64,000 bases of DNA from JAIEPM01 sp964546815 (GTDB taxonomy: Bacteria; Cyanobacteriota; Vampirovibrionia; Obscuribacterales; Obscuribacteraceae), in NCBI GenBank assembly GCA_964546815.1, contig CAZJLR010000015.1, positions 60,513-124,512 on the forward strand. Reading direction: 5' to 3'. A program made the translations under genes and the position numbers. The notes beneath the pieces are model-generated. The model did no database searches, was not told the DNA's origin, and saw only the letters and a list, made by a program, of their open reading frames with translations. Positions 20,901 through 28,824 of this stretch are shown piece by piece. How positions within the stretch are numbered: position 1 is the stretch's first letter; each line of letters opens with the position of its first letter.

Positions 20901-21421
20901 TTAGCAGAAGAGCTAGTTTCTGCAAGTACTCTAGAAAGTCCGAAATCAATTAACTTCACCGCATACGGTGGCGCATCTCCCGTTAGAAAGATATTGTCAG
21001 GGCTCAAATCACGATGTACAAACCCCTGTTGATGAATGTAAGCGAGTCCACTGCAAACCTGCCCCAACACATCGCAGCAAAGCTGCATGCTGAGTCCACC
21101 AGACTCTCGCAATAAAGATCTTAAATTGCGCCCCTGAAGATATTCCATAACAATAAAGGGGCTAGAATCTTCAACCAAATCGTATGAATACACAGTGACA
21201 ATGTTGCGCTGCGCCATCTTAGCCAGCAATTTCGCCTCTCTGCGGAAACGCGCCTGGTCTTCACTGTCTAAATGATTTAACTTGAGAAACTTGACTGCTA
21301 CTTCACGACCAAGCTCTCTATCCAGCGCCTTAAAAACCGTCGCAAAGCCACCTTCACCGAGATGTTGAAGGATCTCATAACGCCCATTTATGATATTTCC
21401 TACTTTAATATCGGAATTCAT
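17936..21421 (-). CDS. Hanks-type Ser/Thr kinase with one membrane span and large repeat-rich extracytoplasmic region
   Basis: N-terminal kinase domain (about residues 12-275): LGEGGFATVF, VAVKFLKL, VHRDLSPDNI, LIDFGLSRV, MSPELARGG. The usual HRDLKPEN has Ser in place of Lys, a variant also known from some other bacterial kinases. A single membrane span near residues 318-337 (VIAAFLSCILVLVIAFFVYT) leads to about 820 residues of helical, TPR-like repeats. The ATG at 21421 is preferred to one two codons earlier. It lies 27 bases downstream of the transaminase gene on the same strand, so it may be co-transcribed with it. Confidence 0.9.
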   Translation of the reverse strand: MNSDIKVGNIINGRYEILQHLGEGGFATVFKALDRELGREVAVKFLKLNHLDSEDQARFRREAKLLAKMAQRNIVTVYSYDLVEDSSPFIVMEYLQGRNLRSLLRESGGLSMQLCCDVLGQVCSGLAYIHQQGFVHRDLSPDNIFLTGDAPPYAVKLIDFGLSRVLAETSSSAKLTKTGLLVGNPPYMSPELARGGAVDSRSDIYAFGCILYEVLCGRVPLDAENLIGVLFLQQNQYPLEPKFDWPDKALQAKYKLLALRCLQKEPLKRFQSSEELLAAINAEWSDGLLESYADKFALHGWDDSKNDVLSKKIAGKVFVIAAFLSCILVLVIAFFVYTKRPQAKVGVSGEQLAPAESIHIPLHSVDIGDLLIKYRSRYGYSSVDVLVNRWEKKYTSLSTRENLIDAYARFVLIYTQEENVEKAELYLNKMFDVTLVPSGPFYESTRELLSLYSKKGLATKGLSFLSKVRKKFPSIKEAGEDFVLSYEAECYFDLLQYQKAVGCIQLMSYPAFLHVLEKLDTSLWKNGNSPQVLSFLHSSPHMISEMRKVSPILKVELIAVLAKNIARRPSLLSAEDAECFAREMLKELKQPEVKCENNGFATLSYAMRNIAVLLFYFDHKKSAFEFVRAFRDEMSKKSAANAVRLSALDSFIWLTLDYPDLGSLDDIQKAADEFDALLGKNGFHFGDGGANLITNTSGRLYAVFVKMNQKDKAADVSRKYSQVMRENHIFDVGHKMTYLDIVCSVWEKKFPDEAEFNSAKMQLLESMAESTKADEGVILQVSSVALRLANCLIVNHRYKDALAFLQESLEILVKNKKCAYIPKLVLLPPIVDLGLETKSLSNSDLRFDLDTFIDASPMPALVNEAGSVGELARVLEKYKRNDELHDYWNRMAEMIKGRKDLFSVKLDVLVYMMALESDVSLLKSNAEKALFLKSQIFDILSKGNNDEILADSNLFSNNIRAIGNQMAWSFGNEAGLKYYQEILALFKSKECKLHPSQELFLLSQELFYSDKEAWKSPLMQKVEALANTTGMDKEAQAEALRVIATAYMKAGLLDKADPYFEQSAKIFLSVAKPSVAKLALEQRAVLYDQKGQPELAEKYYLLALEQILALTEPKDIDIWIGALLTELKKSPKHSHLVEQITLNRDHYPELRRLSAAESLKF

Positions 21422-21448
21422 AACCAACTGATCAATTTTGCTTGAGAC

Positions 21449-22681
21449 TTACACTAACGAGCTTTGCTTCGGCTTTACAACAGATTTGAGCGCTTGCAAA
21501 ATCATAGTGAACTGCGCATCTTCCATCCAATGAGTATTGCTGATTGAAAACGATCTGGCAGCAAAATCTTGCGCGTTAGGACAAGGTTTACGCGAAATGC
21601 AGTCATTCAAATACGAATACCCACTCAATTCATTGATGAAAAGGCGAGTCACACCATAGTTTGAGCGCCAGAGCCTGTTCATGATTTCGTCGCGCTGTTC
21701 TTCAGTTTCAGCCATTAGCATGAGAAAGGGCCAATTGCCAATGGCACCTTCGCGCTCAGACAGCACTTGCAAACCAAGTTCGGCTTCAATCGATTTCTTG
21801 TGCTTGAGAGCACGGCTTCTGGCAGCATCAATAAACGAGGGCAAACGTTTAAAGGCACGCGCTCCAATACGCTGCCTGAACAATCCAAATTCATACGCCG
21901 GGATCTCAAAATCAAAGTCCTCACCCACAGCTTTAATCAGGTCGCCCTCGTCGAGAGCCTTGCGACGTGCGTTGCCATAAACAAGAGGCAAAGTTGACGG
22001 ATTATACAAAAGCATCAATCCAAACAACTCAACAGCACGCAAAAGATTCATCGCAGGCTTTTTGAAGACACGCGTTTTTGCAATCTGCCTTATTTCGCGA
22101 CGCAACTCATCATCACGAGTTGCTATGATGCCACCGTCATACAACGACAATCCTTTGCCAACGGCCAGACTGAATATAACGATATCCGCATACGCTCCGA
22201 CCGACTTGCCGTCTAGTCTGGCGCCCAGAGACTGAGCAGAATCTTGAACGACATAAGCTCCCGCGGCTTTCGCAATTGGCAATATTGATTGAATGTCACA
22301 AGGCAGACCAGCAATGTCTGTCGGCACCACTGCAGCCACTGTTTCATCACAGAGCTCTTTGAGCACCTCAAGGCTCATCTCAGTGCTGCCAAACTGCGTA
22401 TCACACAAGAGCACATCAACACCCGCAGCACGGGCAGCAATAGCCACTAAAGGACAAGTGTAAGCTGGAACAATAACCTTGCTTCTGCCTGTTTTTCTCT
22501 TGAGTGTTTCAAATGCAATTGATAAACACAATGTGCCTGAACTAAAAATATCAAGCTCAGGAACATCTATGAATTTAGCAAGTGAAGTGGAAAAACCAGC
22601 GTCATCATTTCCGGCAAACAAGGCAGCGGAGAAATCTTGCCACTCTAGAGGTAATCCAGCGGTTGGCGGCAGCTCATTCAT
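21449..22681 (-). CDS. DegT/DnrJ/EryC1-type PLP aminotransferase
   Basis: A fold-type I PLP enzyme of the sugar aminotransferase family. Visible: substrate-binding loop SSGTLCLSIAFE, VIVPAYTCP, the PLP-binding QDSAQSLGA (Asp and following residues), and the Schiff-base Lys in FSLAVGKGLSLYDGG. About 410 residues. Start chosen at 22681 (MNELPPTAG), because this ATG overlaps the end of the upstream acetyltransferase gene by 8 bases, typical of coupled genes. Such enzymes make amino sugars for glycans or cell-surface polymers; pairing with an acetyltransferase supports that, but the substrate is unknown. Confidence 0.88.
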   Translation of the reverse strand: MNELPPTAGLPLEWQDFSAALFAGNDDAGFSTSLAKFIDVPELDIFSSGTLCLSIAFETLKRKTGRSKVIVPAYTCPLVAIAARAAGVDVLLCDTQFGSTEMSLEVLKELCDETVAAVVPTDIAGLPCDIQSILPIAKAAGAYVVQDSAQSLGARLDGKSVGAYADIVIFSLAVGKGLSLYDGGIIATRDDELRREIRQIAKTRVFKKPAMNLLRAVELFGLMLLYNPSTLPLVYGNARRKALDEGDLIKAVGEDFDFEIPAYEFGLFRQRIGARAFKRLPSFIDAARSRALKHKKSIEAELGLQVLSEREGAIGNWPFLMLMAETEEQRDEIMNRLWRSNYGVTRLFINELSGYSYLNDCISRKPCPNAQDFAARSFSISNTHWMEDAQFTMILQALKSVVKPKQSSLV

Positions 22682-23813
22682 TTTTGTCTCGCTGCTCGAC
22701 CCATTTAGAGTCAGACTCAAAAACATTCTTTATTGAGGCGAGAAAAGCTCTCAATATTGGATTGCGAATAAAAACTGCATGCCTGGTCAAAGTAAACTTA
22801 GCCCCAAGAGAGGCTTTTACAGCGGGGTCTGTCCAGCCTGCAATATAAGTATGAAGCCCATTCTTTATTGCATATTCAAGGTTGTAGAACCAGCTCAAGA
22901 AATAGAGGTTGGCATTTCTTGCGTCTGGATAGACAAAGCCAACATACTTATCAACAAGAGTTTTATTATGTACAAAACAAATGTTATAGCCAATCAGCCG
23001 CCCATCGACTTTGTAGCAAAAAACCTTGCCACCACCAGTTTTCGTCTGCAGCAAATCTTTGAAGAAGCCTTTCGTCAAAACATCAAAATGCACTTCACTT
23101 TGTTCATACACATGCTCATACATTTTGTATAAAACATCGAGAAACTCCTGGTCAAAGAACTCTTTATCACCACATGCCAGTTCGCTGATTTGTACGTTTG
23201 AACTGTCTTTGAGTTTTTTGCGAAATTCTTTGCGCCTTGATTTAGACATGCGCATCAAAAACTCATCTACAGACTTGAAGTCGATTGGCACATAGGCAAG
23301 CGCCTGCCCATCTACTGACTGAAAGCCCTGTTCAACGCATTGTCGCAACAGCAATTCTGCCTTTTGATTTTCGTCTGCGCTAAGCAATGGTGATTGCTGA
23401 GGAATGTCTTTCACAATGACAAACTGCGAATTACGGCTTACCATCTCTTTTTTAAGAGCAGAGATTATTCCTAAAAAGTCTTTTTTATTTGCGTAGTTTG
23501 AATACTCGGTGGCAGTGGTGCCGACGAAAATCGTTGAATAGGTGTGGAAGCACTTCAAAAATGGAAATTTGTGCAGCCACGTGCGAATTTTGGCGGCATC
23601 ATCTTCCAACGTTGTAAGCAAATCAAAATCGGCGCGAAACGCAGGCGTGAAAGAGTCTTCAAACGGCACCTGCAGCGATTGAAATCCAATCGGCGGATTC
23701 TTCAGAAAAATGTCGACAAGATGCGGCGGCTCAACGACATTGAGCAAGTCGTTCGGAGCAACAATTCGATCAGAAACTGACTCACAAACAAGCTGTGATG
23801 GCATAAACCGCAC
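22674..23813 (-). CDS. FemAB/BioF2-like GNAT acetyltransferase
   Basis: 379 residues with the Acetyltransf_6-type GNAT pattern: MSKSRRKEFRKKLKDS (the conserved R/K-rich helix), then long acceptor region, VDGRLIGYNICF (acetyl-CoA-binding strand) and VDKYVGFVYPDARN, followed by LYFLSWFYNLEYAIKNGL. Members acylate cell-wall or polysaccharide amino groups. It lies immediately before, and overlaps, the transaminase gene, so the two probably act in one glycan or cell-envelope pathway. Confidence 0.8.
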   Translation of the reverse strand: MRFMPSQLVCESVSDRIVAPNDLLNVVEPPHLVDIFLKNPPIGFQSLQVPFEDSFTPAFRADFDLLTTLEDDAAKIRTWLHKFPFLKCFHTYSTIFVGTTATEYSNYANKKDFLGIISALKKEMVSRNSQFVIVKDIPQQSPLLSADENQKAELLLRQCVEQGFQSVDGQALAYVPIDFKSVDEFLMRMSKSRRKEFRKKLKDSSNVQISELACGDKEFFDQEFLDVLYKMYEHVYEQSEVHFDVLTKGFFKDLLQTKTGGGKVFCYKVDGRLIGYNICFVHNKTLVDKYVGFVYPDARNANLYFLSWFYNLEYAIKNGLHTYIAGWTDPAVKASLGAKFTLTRHAVFIRNPILRAFLASIKNVFESDSKWVEQRDKNE

Positions 23814-24043
23814 CTCGAAGCGTCAATTGTATCACTGACAACCTTGAAGCTCCCCTAGCGGGAGTTAAGGAGACGAATATGAGAACGACTTCAGACAATC
23901 GCAAGCGCTGAAGAATGACGAATAACCCGTAAATGCAGATTCCAAAGCATTTGCGCGCTCCCTTCCCAATCAAAGTAATTATTACAAACGCGCATAAAAA
24001 CCATTGCAGGGGCAACGCCATGTTCAAAAAGCATGAATAGCTC

Positions 24044-25420
24044 TTAGACAGCTTGCTGGGCGAGGGCTTCGACTAGTTTGTCTAGTTTGGCGCCGCGAGA
24101 ACCTTTGATTAAGACGCAAGTGTCAGCGTCCATTCGTTTTTTTAGTTCTGATTCGGCAACTTGCATATCCTGGCAATGCAAAACTTCAAATGACGCTCCA
24201 GAAGCGCCGGAATAAATGTGTCGTGCGAGACTGCCAACCGTGATTAGCAAATCGATTGGATTTGATTTCAACCAGACACCAAGCTCTTCCAATAAAGCGG
24301 GACCTTGCGTGCCTAACTCAAGCAAATCTCCAAGAACAAGAAATTTTTTCGATTGCGGATATGCACCTTTGTCAGCCAAGCCAATCACTGCGGCGCGCAC
24401 CGATTCTGGATTGGCGTTGTACGACTCATCGATGATAAGCGCACCTTCTGCAGATTTCATTCGATTACCGCGACCACCGATTGCTTTGAAAAACTTGAGA
24501 CCTTCTGCAATTTCCTCATCGGTCAAACCAAGTTCTCTAGCCGCAATGATAGAACACCAGGCATCTGAAATCAGGGGCAATCCATGTGCTCTCACTTCAA
24601 AAACTTGCTCAGAACCAGCAACTCGAAACCTGGTTAAATCAGGATCAGCTGAAACAATCTCAACAGAATTTTCACTGAATATATGCATTTTGCCTTCAAA
24701 CACCGACTTAGCTCTATTTACGAGATGAGCTTCATCACTGCCTAAAATGGCTACTCCGCGCGTTTTATTCAGTCGCTCGAGCAATTCGCATTTTGCCACC
24801 GCAATATTTTCTCTACTGCCAAGCAACTCTATGTGAGCCGTGCCGGCATTAGTGATAATGCCAATATCAGGCAATGCACATTTAGCCAATTGATCTATCT
24901 GCTTCAGCCCGCGCATCGCCATTTCAATGACTGCTACTTGAGTGTCATCAGGCATGCCCAACAAAGTCTTTGGCACACCAAACTCATTGTTTTCGTTTTT
25001 TGCAGAATAGTGACAACGACGATTTTTGCAAAAAATTGCAGCCGCCATCTCTTTTGTAGTTGTTTTGCCGGAAGAGCCCGTAATGCCTACAACTCGCGGG
25101 CTAATTCGTTTGCGCCAATTTCTGGCAAGGGCTAAATAAGCTTCAAGTGTGTCTTCAACAGCAATCAAAGGAAATTGCTGGCTGCCGATAGGGTAATGAG
25201 TACGCTCTACAACAATGGCACCAAGCGCACCACTTGCGAAAGCATCTCCTAAAAAATTGTGCCCGTCGAAAGTCTCACCGGCAAAAGCAATGTACCACTG
25301 CCCTTCTGCCAACTGACGCGTGTCGCTTACGAGAGGTCCGGCTTCATCGGGCATTATGCCTGACGTCAAGCGTGCCTTACAAACTTCAATAATTTCTTCG
25401 CCGGTAAATGTAGCCGTCAT
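24044..25420 (-). CDS. murF: UDP-N-acetylmuramoyl-tripeptide--D-Ala-D-Ala ligase
   Basis: Cytoplasmic ATP-dependent ligase that adds D-Ala-D-Ala to the peptidoglycan precursor. 458 residues, normal length. Mur-ligase features: N-terminal substrate domain with SDTRQLAEG, ATP loop VVGITGSSGKTTTKEM near residue 112, NENNEFGVPKTLL, EMAMRG, TNAGTAHIELLG, and C-terminal DESYNANPESV. Other dcw genes are not adjacent. Its presence shows the organism makes standard peptidoglycan. Confidence 0.97.
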   Translation of the reverse strand: MTATFTGEEIIEVCKARLTSGIMPDEAGPLVSDTRQLAEGQWYIAFAGETFDGHNFLGDAFASGALGAIVVERTHYPIGSQQFPLIAVEDTLEAYLALARNWRKRISPRVVGITGSSGKTTTKEMAAAIFCKNRRCHYSAKNENNEFGVPKTLLGMPDDTQVAVIEMAMRGLKQIDQLAKCALPDIGIITNAGTAHIELLGSRENIAVAKCELLERLNKTRGVAILGSDEAHLVNRAKSVFEGKMHIFSENSVEIVSADPDLTRFRVAGSEQVFEVRAHGLPLISDAWCSIIAARELGLTDEEIAEGLKFFKAIGGRGNRMKSAEGALIIDESYNANPESVRAAVIGLADKGAYPQSKKFLVLGDLLELGTQGPALLEELGVWLKSNPIDLLITVGSLARHIYSGASGASFEVLHCQDMQVAESELKKRMDADTCVLIKGSRGAKLDKLVEALAQQAV

Positions 25421-25460
25421 TCATGCGCTCCGCAATTGCAAGCACATTGTATCGCAATGC

Positions 25461-25486
25461 AAAAACGGAGCCCATATTGGACTCCG
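25461..25486 (-). terminator. Intrinsic terminator between the 54-residue gene and murF
   Basis: On the minus strand a 9-bp stem with one mismatch (CGGAG.CCA with TGG.CTCCG) and three-base loop is followed by TTTTT. It would end the small gene upstream of murF. Confidence 0.65.
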
Positions 25487-25509
25487 CGATTAGCTTTAAT
25501 TATCAACGC

Positions 25510-25674
25510 TTACTTGGCGTCGCTAGTTTCTTTCTTTTGACCCTCAGCCGGTGGCTGCGGCATTTTGCTCTCTTCAGTCGCCTTCTTTCTTACATTCAAT
25601 TCTTTTGTAAGCATGCGGCTTGCAAAGTTTGAACGTGTAATCGACTGCTGAGCAGTGGTTTCTGTTTGGGACAT
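25510..25674 (-). CDS. 54-residue hydrophilic protein
   Basis: A complete small frame starting MSQTETTAQQSITRSNFAS and ending KKETSDAK, with GAGG about 10 bases before the ATG and a good terminator directly downstream. Charged, Lys/Glu/Gln-rich, no hydrophobic segment, likely helical or disordered. No family recognised. Flanking ribosome binding site and terminator argue it is a real gene. Confidence 0.6.
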   Translation of the reverse strand: MSQTETTAQQSITRSNFASRMLTKELNVRKKATEESKMPQPPAEGQKKETSDAK

Positions 25675-25776
25675 AAAGGAATAACCTCTTGTTCATGCCT
25701 TTACAAGGCTACTGAGTGTACGCCAGAGAATGCGGACTAACCGCAGATGCCAGGTTGATCTTATGCGAAGCGTCAC

Positions 25777-25953
25777 TTGTTGGCAACCATACAAAGTGAC
25801 TGTTTAAGCGCAATTAACCCTCATCCAACTGACAAGATCCCCCAGATTGAGCAATCGAGCAAGACCGCAGTTTCACAGTGGATCCTTAAAAACCTGAAAG
25901 CAAACGACTTTGTGATCGAACCAGTTCATGATCAAAATTCACCTTCATTGTAA
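25777..25953 (+). pseudogene. Possible winged-helix (MarR-like) gene remnant
   Basis: A 58-codon open stretch whose second half reads SSKTAVSQWILKNLKANDFV, with the spacing of a recognition helix and wing as in MarR-type regulators, and ends shortly after. Only TTG starts are available and no ribosome binding site is seen, so at most a fragment. The rest of 25675-25970 shows nothing else. Confidence 0.2.
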
Positions 25954-25970
25954 TGGCGACGCTTCGCCTC

Positions 25971-26058
25971 GTCCTGTAACGGCGACGCCATGCGTCGCCC
26001 GCTATTTTAGAGCCAAACTGTCTAAGCGAGCACCGCAGCTTAAGTTCCGGGCGACGCA
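25971..26058. repeat. Dispersed repeat, copy B
   Basis: Matches copy A at 5885-5972, including GCGAGCACCGCAGCTTAAGT. A 20-bp near-perfect palindrome (GGCGACGCCATGCGTCGCC, 25981-25999) leads it, and it runs directly into the left terminal repeat of the MITE-like element. Confidence 0.7.
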
Positions 26059-26282
26059 TGGGATACTGCTGGCGAACTAAAATGGAGCCGAATCAAGTTC
26101 GATGATATGAGCTAAGAGCGTTCCACCTGGGGGCGCAGGCATCCTTGCCTGCTTCTTCGCCAATAGCTTCCCGAAGCAGGCTGGAAGCCTGCGCCCCCAG
26201 GGCTGCCGCCCTTCAAGCTAGAGTCCATATTGTGTCGGCTTCGCTAAACATTCGAGTTCGCCAGCAGTATCCATGGCGTCGC
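26051..26282. mobile_element. MITE-like element with 28-bp terminal inverted repeats
   Basis: About 232 bp with no coding capacity. The left end (26051-26078, GCGACGCATGGGATACTGCT...) is the near-perfect reverse complement of the right end (26255-26282). Inside, GGGGGCGCAGGC... and ...GCCTGCGCCCCC (about 26130-26199) form a large internal hairpin. The left 67 bp recur at 63934-64000. Non-autonomous transposon-like structure; a transposase source is not in the window. Confidence 0.65.
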
Positions 26283-26375
26283 GCCGGCAAATTAAATTCG
26301 GCGCATGGCGTCGCGCCGGCAAATTGAATTCGGCGGGCGTCGCGCCGGCAGATTGAATTCGACGCATGGCGTCAG
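26272..26375. repeat. About 31-bp tandem repeat
   Basis: The unit CATGGCGTCGCGCCGGCAAA + TTGAATTCGGCG begins at 26272, 26304, about 26335 (slightly shortened) and 26364 (partial). It starts from the right terminus of the MITE-like element, suggesting slippage or repeated insertion at its end. The stretch to the pyrB start holds no gene. Confidence 0.75.
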
Positions 26376-26497
26376 CCAGCCCTTCCCCCCGGAGCACACC
26401 CCATGCCAGAACAATTCTGTGCCTAATGCTTACAAAATACACAACGCTCGAAGACAAGCACGTATAATTTGGAGCAAAGCAAGCGAGGCTTACGCGC

Positions 26498-27511
26498 ATG
26501 TCCGATCATTCCTCAACTACTCTCCTTTCCAGCAAGGGGAGCGAACTTCTCAAACTAGACGGGTTAGACATTTGGCGTCAAAGACGGCATCTGCTTGACA
26601 CCAAAGATATGAGCCCGGAAGAGCTGGAAGTAGCACTCAAAGCAGCAAAGCTTTGCAAAGAGATGATAGCCAGCGGAGAAGGTCCACAGCCGCTTTTAGC
26701 TAACAAAACAATTGCAAACTTATTCTATGAAAATTCAACAAGAACGCGCAGCAGTTTTGAGCTGGCAGCTAAACGGCTAGGCGCCACGGTTATCAACGTA
26801 GATATAGCCTCTTCGTCAGTTGCGAAAGGTGAAACCATATCTGATACCGGACGCACACTTACTGCCATGGCTGTTGATGCGCTTGTTCAACGGCACCACT
26901 GCTCTGGTTCAGCGTTGCAAATCGCTCGCGAATTCGGCGACCAGGTGCATGTGATAAATGCGGGCGACGGCTGGAACTCGCACCCGACTCAAGCCCTGCT
27001 CGATTATTTCACCATGTGGGAAATCAGTGGTCACGTCAAAGGCATGAAGATAGCCATTCTCGGTGATATCACACATAGCCGTGTTGCACGTTCAAACATC
27101 TGGCTGCTGAAAACAATGGGTGCCGACATTCAAATCGCCGGACCACCAACACTAATTCCACCGGAATTGAGCAAGCTGGGAGTAAGCATTCACACAAGGC
27201 TAGAACCAGCCATTGAAAATGCAGATTTCATCATGGTTCTGCGCCTTCAGCTAGAACGCCAACAGCAGGGATTGATTCCCAGCATCGGTGAATACAAACG
27301 ATTGTACAGGCTAGACCACGCAAGACTAAAACTAGCCAACGAACACGTCAAAGTGTTTCATCCCGGCCCGATGAACCGTGACATCGAAATCGCACACGCG
27401 CTTGCTGATGACATGGAGCGCTCACTGGTGCGCACTCAAGTAGCAAATGGCGTTGCAATGCGAATGGCTGTTCTCTACCTTCTTTTGGCAAACAGGGAGT
27501 TTGGACAATGA
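26498..27511 (+). CDS. pyrB: Aspartate carbamoyltransferase catalytic subunit
   Basis: Catalyses carbamoyl phosphate plus aspartate to carbamoyl aspartate, the committed pyrimidine step. 337 residues, with about 20 extra at the N-terminus. Carbamoyl-phosphate loop FYENSTRTRSSFE (STRTR at 80-84), HPTQALLD, and the C-terminal HPGPMNRDIEIA are all present. Overlaps pyrC by 4 bases. No pyrI follows, so this is likely the pyrB-pyrC type organisation without the regulatory chain. Confidence 0.97.
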   Translation: MSDHSSTTLLSSKGSELLKLDGLDIWRQRRHLLDTKDMSPEELEVALKAAKLCKEMIASGEGPQPLLANKTIANLFYENSTRTRSSFELAAKRLGATVINVDIASSSVAKGETISDTGRTLTAMAVDALVQRHHCSGSALQIAREFGDQVHVINAGDGWNSHPTQALLDYFTMWEISGHVKGMKIAILGDITHSRVARSNIWLLKTMGADIQIAGPPTLIPPELSKLGVSIHTRLEPAIENADFIMVLRLQLERQQQGLIPSIGEYKRLYRLDHARLKLANEHVKVFHPGPMNRDIEIAHALADDMERSLVRTQVANGVAMRMAVLYLLLANREFGQ

Positions 27512-28812
27512 GCAGGAAAATCCTGATTAAAAATGGTTTGGTAATAGACCCTCTAGCAAAAACCGAAACCAAAGAAGACATAAGAATAGAAGAACACGAA
27601 ATCATCGAACGCGGCCCTGGACTGAAAGCGCTGCAAGATGAAGAAGTAATTGATGCGCATGGTTGCTGGGTATCACCCGGACTCATCGACATGCACACAC
27701 ACATGCGCGACCTTGGACAGAAAGACAAAGAAGACCTGCATACGGGAACACTGGCCGCAGCTGCAGGGGGATTCACCACAGTCGTAGCAATGGCAAATAC
27801 AGAACCGGTAATCGACAGCGGTACAAACCTATCGCTCTATCTACAAAAAATTGCCAAAACTGCAGTCGTAGAAGTTTTGCCTGTTGCCAGCGTCACAAAA
27901 GGCCTTAAAGGGCAAGAACTCACAAACATGGTTGAGCTTGCCGAGCTAGGTGCCATCGCTTTTTCAGACGACGGCAAACCAGTTCAAAACCTGATTGTAC
28001 TTCGCCGTGCATTAGAGTACGTCAAACTCACAGGCCGCGTAATAATCAGCCACGCTGAAGACTCAGACCTGGCAGAAGGCGGCGATATTCACGAAGGCGT
28101 ACTATCGACAACCTTGGGATTGCAGGGCATCACTTATGCGTCTGAAACTGTTGCAGTCGCACGCGAATTAGAAATCGTCAGACTCACTCGCAGCCCCTAT
28201 CACTTCACTCACATTTCATGCGCACCATCGGTAGAACAAATCAGACGCGCTCAAGCTGAAGGCTTGCCCATCACCGCAGATGTCACGCCGCACCACATCG
28301 CACTGACTGTCGATTTGCTCAGCGACTATGACACCAACTTGAAGATGAACCCTCCATTGCGTACTCACGATGATCAAGTTGCACTCATCGAAGGAATAAA
28401 AGATGGCACCATCGGCGCTATCGCTTCAGATCACGCGCCTCATACCATGCTCGAAAAATCACGTTCATTTCCAGATGCGCCGTTTGGCATAACAGGGCTA
28501 GAAACAGCATTCTCAGTCGCTTTCAGTGCGCTCTATCAAAACAAACACATAAGCAGAATGAAGCTTTACGAACTTTTCACCACTGGCCCCGCAAAAATTC
28601 TAGAGCTGCTGCCGCCATCGCTTGAAGTAGGTTCTCGCGCCAATATTTGTATTATCGACCCTGAACACCGCTGGACTTACGACACCAAACAAGGTTTCTC
28701 GCGCTCACACAATTCTCCGTGGCACAAGAAAGAACTCTCTGCCAAAGTCATTTGCACAATATACAAAGGCAAAATAGTTTTCAGAGCTCAACCTGTTGCA
28801 GGGCGCCACTAA
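27508..28812 (+). CDS. pyrC: Dihydroorotase
   Basis: Zinc amidohydrolase that cyclises carbamoyl aspartate to dihydroorotate. 434 residues, class I type. Metal ligands visible in DMHTHMRD, a later ISHAEDSDL, THISC, and the catalytic Asp in IASDHAPHT. The ATG lies within the pyrB stop (ATGA), so the two are translationally coupled and may form the PyrB-PyrC assembly seen in several bacteria. Confidence 0.97.
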   Translation: MSRKILIKNGLVIDPLAKTETKEDIRIEEHEIIERGPGLKALQDEEVIDAHGCWVSPGLIDMHTHMRDLGQKDKEDLHTGTLAAAAGGFTTVVAMANTEPVIDSGTNLSLYLQKIAKTAVVEVLPVASVTKGLKGQELTNMVELAELGAIAFSDDGKPVQNLIVLRRALEYVKLTGRVIISHAEDSDLAEGGDIHEGVLSTTLGLQGITYASETVAVARELEIVRLTRSPYHFTHISCAPSVEQIRRAQAEGLPITADVTPHHIALTVDLLSDYDTNLKMNPPLRTHDDQVALIEGIKDGTIGAIASDHAPHTMLEKSRSFPDAPFGITGLETAFSVAFSALYQNKHISRMKLYELFTTGPAKILELLPPSLEVGSRANICIIDPEHRWTYDTKQGFSRSHNSPWHKKELSAKVICTIYKGKIVFRAQPVAGRH

Positions 28813-28824
28813 ACAGGGTCACAA

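Noticed and set aside
25423..25632. Plus-strand 69-codon frame
   Set aside because: Lies opposite the 54-residue gene that has a ribosome binding site and terminator.
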